From: JASHPR01 sp963815375
GTDB lineage: Bacteria > Actinomycetota > Actinomycetes > Streptosporangiales > Streptosporangiaceae
Length of the DNA stretch: 64,000 nucleotides
Assembly: GCA_963815375.1 (NCBI GenBank)
Contig: CAWFGX010000012.1
Location: 124,001-188,000 of the forward strand
Direction: 5' to 3'
Numbering within the stretch: the first letter of the stretch is position 1; each line of letters starts with the position of its first letter. The position numbers and the translations under genes are program-made. Shown here one piece after another: positions 59,622 to 64,000 of this stretch. A model generated the notes under the pieces. The model saw nothing but the letters and a program-made list of their open reading frames with translations. It was not told the origin of the DNA and ran no database searches.

Positions 59622-60668
59622 ATGACCGCCCACGAGAACCACAACGGAACCGGGCCGCGCCGGTCCGGGGCTGGGCCGCAGCCCCAATCCGGGACCAGGC
59701 CAGAGTCCCGGGACGCTACCGGACCACAGTCCCAGCAGGGAACCGGGACAGTGCGCGACCACGGGCACGGCCACCCCCGCACGGTCACGGGCCGGCACCG
59801 CCGGGTCCTGGCCGCGGTCATGGCCGGATCGGCGCTGGTCGCGGTGGCAGAGGTCATCGGCGTCGTGATCACCGGCTCGCTGGTGCTGCTGGCCGACGCG
59901 GCGCATATGGCCGCCGACGTCGCTGGAACCGGCCTGTCGCTGCTGGCCGCATACTTCGCCGCCCGGCCGGCCACGGCTAGGCGCACGTTCGGCTATGCCC
60001 GGGCGGAGATCCTGGCAGCAATGGCGAACTCGGTGCTGCTGCTGGGCATGGCCGCGTTCATCGTGGTCGAAGCTATCCGGCGGCTGATGTCCCCGCCGGC
60101 GGTCGAGTCACGGCTGCTCATCGTGTTCGGCGTCATCGCGCTGGTCGTCAACGCCGGCTCATTGCTCCTGCTGCGGCGGGACCAGGCGGAGAGCCTGAAC
60201 CTCCGGGGCGCCTTCCTTGAGGTCGCCTCGGACACCCTTGGTGCCCTGGCGGTGATCGTCACCGGCGTGGTGATCAGCATCACCGGGTTCACCCGCGCGG
60301 ACCCCATCGCCTCGCTCGCTGTGGGCCTGCTGATCCTGCCCCGTACCTGGCGGCTGCTGCGCGAGGTCATCGACGTGCTGCTGGAGGCGAGCCCACGGGG
60401 CATGGACCTGAGCGAAGTTCGGCGCCACATGACCAGCCTGTCCGGTGTCCGTGACGTGCACGACCTGCACGCCTGGACGATCACCTCCGGGCTGCCTGTG
60501 CTGTCGGCGCACGTAGTGGTGGACCCCGGTGTGATCACCGACGGAAGCTGCGCGGCCATGCTCGACCGGCTGCAGGACTGCGTGCGTGGTCACTTCGACG
60601 TCGAGCACTCGACGTTCCAGATCGAGCCCGCGGCCCACTCCGCCCATGAGCGTCCTATGCACGATTAG
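59622..60668 (+). CDS. Cation diffusion facilitator (Zn2+/Co2+-type exporter)
   Basis: 348 aa from the ATG at 59622; a TTG six codons earlier overlaps the permease stop (TTGA). A His/Gln-rich cytosolic start (VRDHGHGHPRTVTGRHRR) is followed by six helices. The TM2 metal site is LLADAAHMAADVAG (HxxxD). The TM5 site reads FLEVASDTLGALAV, with Glu where most members have His. The cytosolic C-terminal domain (VRDVHDLHAWTITSGLPVLS) is normal. It exports divalent metal in exchange for protons. Confidence 0.88.
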   Translation: MTAHENHNGTGPRRSGAGPQPQSGTRPESRDATGPQSQQGTGTVRDHGHGHPRTVTGRHRRVLAAVMAGSALVAVAEVIGVVITGSLVLLADAAHMAADVAGTGLSLLAAYFAARPATARRTFGYARAEILAAMANSVLLLGMAAFIVVEAIRRLMSPPAVESRLLIVFGVIALVVNAGSLLLLRRDQAESLNLRGAFLEVASDTLGALAVIVTGVVISITGFTRADPIASLAVGLLILPRTWRLLREVIDVLLEASPRGMDLSEVRRHMTSLSGVRDVHDLHAWTITSGLPVLSAHVVVDPGVITDGSCAAMLDRLQDCVRGHFDVEHSTFQIEPAAHSAHERPMHD

Positions 60669-60804
60669 CTCCGTGCCGGGGCCGGACGCCGCTGACGTTC
60701 AGGAGACTTTGTCGGAATAAGGCCTGGCCGGGCTCTGGAGGCCTCCTATACCGGCTAGTAACATGAAACTGTCGGCGTCTGCCGCAGGGCGAGGGGAGCC
60801 AGCA

Positions 60805-61911
60805 GTGACCACGTACGAGCATTACACAACCCCCGTCGAGCCTGGCACCTGGGACATTCCGGCGGCCGGGGCCACCCGGTTCAGCTGGGAGTACGACGGC
60901 GGCCGGGGCCGCCTGCTCGACCTGTACCAGCGCGGCAAGGACAAGCAGTGGGACGCGGCCAAGCGGATCGACTGGGACCTGCCGGTCAACCCGGTCAATG
61001 TGATGGAGATTGGGGAGGAGTTCTGCCCGATCTACGGGTCACGCCAGTGGGACGTCCTGAACCAGGAGGAACGGGACGAGGTCAGCCACCACCTGGCCGC
61101 CTGGCTGTTCAGCCAGTTCCTGCACGGCGAGCAAGGGGCGCTCACGGTCGCAGCGCGGATCGTCGAGTCAGTCCCGGACATGGACTCCAAGTTCTACGCG
61201 GCCACGCAGGCCATGGACGAGGCCCGTCACGTTGAGCTGTACTCGCGGTTCATGCGGGAGAAGATTGGCCTGTACTACCCAGTCAGCTCTCACCTGGCCA
61301 CGCTGCTGGCCGACGCGCTCAGCGACTCCCGCTGGGACATGCCGTACCTGGGCATGCAGGTGCTGATCGAGGGCCTGGCCCTGGCCGCGTTCGGCGTGCA
61401 CCGCGACATGACCAACAACCCGCTGGTCAAGCAGCTGCTCGCGTACGTGATGCAGGACGAGGCGCGGCATGTGGCGTTCGGGCGGCTGGCGCTGCGCGAC
61501 TACTACGCCGGGCTGACCCAGGCCGAGCTGGCCGACCGCGAGGAGTTCGTCGTCGAGGGCTGCTACCTGATGCGCGACCGGTTCCAGGGGCAGGAAGTCT
61601 GGGAGCGGATGGGCTTCAACGTCGCCGAGTGCCTGGAGTTCACCGACCACTCCCCCGTCCAGCAGGCGTTCCGGACCCTGCTGTTCTCGCGCATCGTTCC
61701 GTGCGTGAAGGACATTGGGCTGTGGGGGCCGAAGGTGCGCCGCGCGTTCGCAGACCTCGGGGTCATTGACGCCGCCAGCAGCGACCTCGAAGCGCTGATG
61801 CGGGGCGACGAGGAGATCGCCGAGCAGGTCGACCAGGAGAAGCGGGCTGCCGCTGAGCTCTCCGCCCGCCAGGCCGAGGTCACCGAGGCCATGGCCCGGG
61901 GCACCGACTAG
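60805..61911 (+). CDS. R2-like/ferritin-like diiron protein
   Basis: 368 aa from a GTG with AGGGGAG 6 bp upstream. Diiron ligands are readable as two E..(D/E)EARH pairs: FLHGEQGAL with MDEARHVELY, and QVLIEGLALA with MQDEARHVAFG. The helical layout and N-terminal extension (NPVNVMEIGEEFCPIYGSRQ) fit the actinobacterial ferritin-like/AurF-type oxygenase group. It may be an N-oxygenase or other O2-activating enzyme; the substrate is unknown. It stands alone, 136 bp after the CDF gene. Confidence 0.8.
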   Translation: MTTYEHYTTPVEPGTWDIPAAGATRFSWEYDGGRGRLLDLYQRGKDKQWDAAKRIDWDLPVNPVNVMEIGEEFCPIYGSRQWDVLNQEERDEVSHHLAAWLFSQFLHGEQGALTVAARIVESVPDMDSKFYAATQAMDEARHVELYSRFMREKIGLYYPVSSHLATLLADALSDSRWDMPYLGMQVLIEGLALAAFGVHRDMTNNPLVKQLLAYVMQDEARHVAFGRLALRDYYAGLTQAELADREEFVVEGCYLMRDRFQGQEVWERMGFNVAECLEFTDHSPVQQAFRTLLFSRIVPCVKDIGLWGPKVRRAFADLGVIDAASSDLEALMRGDEEIAEQVDQEKRAAAELSARQAEVTEAMARGTD

Positions 61912-62151
61912 CGGCTGCGCCGCCGAAACTCCCCCGCCAGCCGCGCTTCTGCCCGCCTCTGGCACGGCGCGAGCAGTGTCGTGGGCGCCTGACTGTTGCT
62001 GTAACCACGGCACGGGGCCCATCACCCTGCTGGAAGCTCGCTCCGGCGCCTCAGAATCCCGGCAAAACCGGCATACCACGTCGTGATCGGGTTGGCGGCG
62101 AAGCCGGTTTCCCCCGCTGGCGCGCAAACCGGCTGTGATCATGCGCGGGCG
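61912..62151. repeat. Intergenic region holding the second copy of a dispersed 47-bp element (61978-62024)
   Basis: No gene seen. The element is inverted relative to the copy at 24905-24951 and agrees at 34 of 47 positions. Confidence 0.45.
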
Positions 62152-62163
62152 TACGATTGCGTA
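62152..62163 (+). promoter_or_regulatory. Possible leaderless promoter of the beta-glucosidase
   Basis: TACGAT (62152-62157) ends 6 bp before the ATG, which lacks a ribosome-binding site. This spacing would start the transcript at the ATG. No clear -35 was found. Confidence 0.4.
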
Positions 62164-63498
62164 ATGGCTGACGTCGCGATGCCCTATTTTCCGGGTGATT
62201 TCGTCTGGGGGGTCGCCACCTCCTCCTACCAGATCGAGGGTGCGGTCACCGAGGACGGGCGCGGTGAGTCGGTGTGGGACACGTTTTGCCGCAAGCCGGG
62301 CGTGATCAGGGACGGCCACACGGGTGACGTCGCCGATGATCATTACCACCGCTGGCCTGAGGACGTCAGCCTGATGGCCGAGCTCGGGGTGAACGCCTAC
62401 CGGTTCTCGATCGCCTGGCCGCGGGTGCAGCCGGACGGGAAGGGCCCGGCCAACGAGGCCGGACTGGACTTCTACGACCGGCTGACCGACGCGCTGCTGG
62501 CCCGCGGGATCACCCCGGTGCCCACGCTGTTCCACTGGGACCTGCCGCAGCCGCTGGAGGACGAGGGCGGCTGGCTGACCCGGGACACGCCGCTGAGGTT
62601 CGCCGAGTACGCTCGCCTGGCCGCAGACAGGCTCGCCGACCGGATCCCGATGTGGATCACCCTGAACGAGCCGTTCGTGGTCCTCGCCTACGGCTACGCG
62701 CTCGGCATTCACGCGCCGGGCCGGGAGCTGATGCTCGATGCGCTGCCGGTGGGTCACCACCAGCTGCTCGGCCACGGCCTGGCGGTATCAGCGCTCCGCG
62801 CCGCCGGGGCCAGGCAGGTTGCGATCACGAACAACTACAGCCCCGCCTGGCCGGCCTCCCGCAGCGACGCAGATGTTGCCGCGGCCGACGCGTACGACGC
62901 GATGCACAACCGGATGTTCGCGGACCCGCTGCTGCTCGGCAGGTACCCGGACCTGTCCGCGTTCGAGGCCGGGATGGACTGTGTCCGCGACGGTGACCTC
63001 GAGGTGATCTCAGCGCCGCTGGATGCGCTGGGCGTGAACTACTACGCCCCGGCCAGGCTGTCGGCTCTGCCGAACTCACCACTGCCGTTCCAGATGGAGC
63101 CGATCCCCGGGTACCCGACGACTGCGTTCGGCTGGCCGGTGATCCCCGCCGGGCTCACAGAGCTGCTGACCATGCTGAAGGACCGCTACGGCGACCGGCT
63201 GCCCCCGGTGTACATCACCGAGAACGGCTGCTCGGTGAATGACGAGGTGGCCGCAGACGGGACAGTGGACGACCAGCCGCGGGTCAGCTACCTGGACGGC
63301 CACATCAGGGCCGTCCGCGACGCGATGACGGCTGGCGTGGACGTTCGCGGGTACTTCGTGTGGTCGCTGATGGACAATTTCGAATGGAGCGAGGGCTACC
63401 ACCAGCGGTTCGGCCTGGTGCACGTCGATTTTGCGACCCAGCGCCGCACACCCAAGGCCTCGTTCGCCTGGTACCGGGACCTGATCGCCCGCCCGTAG
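62164..63498 (+). CDS. GH1 beta-glucosidase
   Basis: 444 aa. The GH1 N-terminal signature FVWGVATSSYQIEGAVTEDG, acid/base Glu in WITLNEPF, nucleophile Glu in VYITENGCS and the aglycone-site end VWSLMDNFEWSEGYHQRFGL are all present. It hydrolyses beta-glucosides such as cellobiose in the cytosol; no signal peptide is visible. Full family length. No sugar ABC transporter or LacI regulator is next to it. Confidence 0.93.
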   Translation: MADVAMPYFPGDFVWGVATSSYQIEGAVTEDGRGESVWDTFCRKPGVIRDGHTGDVADDHYHRWPEDVSLMAELGVNAYRFSIAWPRVQPDGKGPANEAGLDFYDRLTDALLARGITPVPTLFHWDLPQPLEDEGGWLTRDTPLRFAEYARLAADRLADRIPMWITLNEPFVVLAYGYALGIHAPGRELMLDALPVGHHQLLGHGLAVSALRAAGARQVAITNNYSPAWPASRSDADVAAADAYDAMHNRMFADPLLLGRYPDLSAFEAGMDCVRDGDLEVISAPLDALGVNYYAPARLSALPNSPLPFQMEPIPGYPTTAFGWPVIPAGLTELLTMLKDRYGDRLPPVYITENGCSVNDEVAADGTVDDQPRVSYLDGHIRAVRDAMTAGVDVRGYFVWSLMDNFEWSEGYHQRFGLVHVDFATQRRTPKASFAWYRDLIARP

Positions 63499-63518
63499 GT
63501 CGCCACCGCGCACTGCCG

Positions 63519-64000
63519 CTAGGACGGTGCCGAACCAGGCGACGGCTGGTCGTAGCCGGAGATGTATTCCTCGGTGAGGTCGGGCGCCAATGGGGCGACG
63601 CTGCGGCGGGCCACGCTGGCGAGCTGCTCCCAGTCCCAGGTCAGAACCCCGGTGCGCAGGTCATCGAGCACGCCGTCGATCCAGGTCAGCTCGGCGGTGG
63701 TGAGCGCCCGCTGGTAGTCGTCATCTAGCAGCGTCACGCGCGGCAGTTGGCTGCCGAGGGACTCAAGGGCCTGCTCCAGCCCGGCCAGGCTCTTGCGCAG
63801 GCCGGCCGCTCGCTGCTCCAGCGCGGCCTGAAGCTCGCCGGGCGGCATCAGCATCGCGAACGAGAGCGCGGCCGGGAACTGCGGGAACTCGTTGCGCGCG
63901 GTCGCCACCATGTCGGTTAGCCAATCACGCGCCTGCTGCGCGCCCGCTTCGGTCAGCTCGTAGACCGTGCGCTCCGGGTACTGGTGGTCGCGTTCGGTCT
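63519..64000 (-). CDS. PadR-family transcriptional regulator (partial)
   Basis: The 5' end is beyond the right edge; 160 codons are present. QYPERTVYELTEAGAQQARD is the end of the PadR winged helix (the wing strand and T-x-x-G), and the rest is the helical dimerisation domain (FAMLMPPGELQAALEQRAAG, LTTAELTWIDGVLDDLRTGV). PadR proteins repress transporters or enzymes in response to small ligands. Convergent with the beta-glucosidase. Confidence 0.85.
   Translation of the reverse strand, partial: TERDHQYPERTVYELTEAGAQQARDWLTDMVATARNEFPQFPAALSFAMLMPPGELQAALEQRAAGLRKSLAGLEQALESLGSQLPRVTLLDDDYQRALTTAELTWIDGVLDDLRTGVLTWDWEQLASVARRSVAPLAPDLTEEYISGYDQPSPGSAPS

Noticed and set aside
1..64000. tRNA, rRNA, insertion sequences and prophage genes
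   Set aside because: Both strands were read for characteristic motifs and none was found; a covariance-model or IS search would be needed to exclude weak cases.

Overview
The window is GC-rich, densely packed chromosomal DNA from a filamentous-type actinomycete (Streptomycetales/Streptosporangiales-like). This is inferred from mycothiol glycosyltransferase MshA, CarD, a SenX3-RegX3/PhoR-PhoP-type pair, XRE-DUF5753, DUF2637 and DUF2993 proteins, many GTG starts and frequent 4-bp ATGA/GTGA stop-start overlaps. No tRNA, rRNA, CRISPR array, insertion sequence or prophage was seen.

Layout. 0-3.5 kb: the edge of a sugar N-acyltransferase, then an iron-uptake operon (membrane protein, EfeO, EfeB; no EfeU). 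3.7-6.4 kb: a metallo-beta-lactamase/Rieske fusion convergent with rmlB. 6.5-8.7 kb: a coupled pair of a homocysteine-methyltransferase-like enzyme and a sarcosine-oxidase-like flavoenzyme. 8.8-12.2 kb: small envelope proteins and a PP2C-like phosphatase. 12.2-13.6 kb: a patch of gene remnants (VOC, cyclase, XRE-DUF5753/DUF397). 14.2-21.7 kb: an oxidoreductase and a coupled secreted copper-radical-oxidase operon with many frameshifts. 21.9-29.3 kb: the housekeeping block carD-ispF-cysS-rlmB, with homogentisate dioxygenase and DUF4253 genes inserted between ispF and cysS. 29.9-36.1 kb: envelope proteins, regX3-senX3, gpmA, mshA, ybjN. 36.1-41.4 kb: a Tat-exported phosphoesterase and a coupled flavin/heme/Fe-S electron-transfer operon. 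41.4-49.6 kb: an arrestin-like protein and tandem pairs of WXG100-like plus WXG/LysM proteins, with one collapsed pair. 49.8-56.6 kb: a magnesium region containing an M-box riboswitch, two NRAMP-related transporters and a pore-less MgtE sensor protein. 56.9-64 kb: an APC permease, a CDF exporter, a diiron ferritin-like protein, a GH1 beta-glucosidase and the edge of a PadR regulator.

The two most interesting systems lie side by side at 41-57 kb. In the first, LysM-tipped proteins with type VII-like signals are paired with small WXG100-like partners, and candidate PHO boxes lie upstream. In the second, an M-box RNA precedes one NRAMP-related Mg2+ transporter, while the second such transporter is translationally coupled to the cytosolic sensor half of MgtE. 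A recurring theme is gene copies that keep both ends and have lost the middle (cyclase, DUF4253, WXG/LysM). Clean +1 indels at 18.6-20.2 kb, 15.5 kb and 57.6 kb look more like consensus errors than decay.
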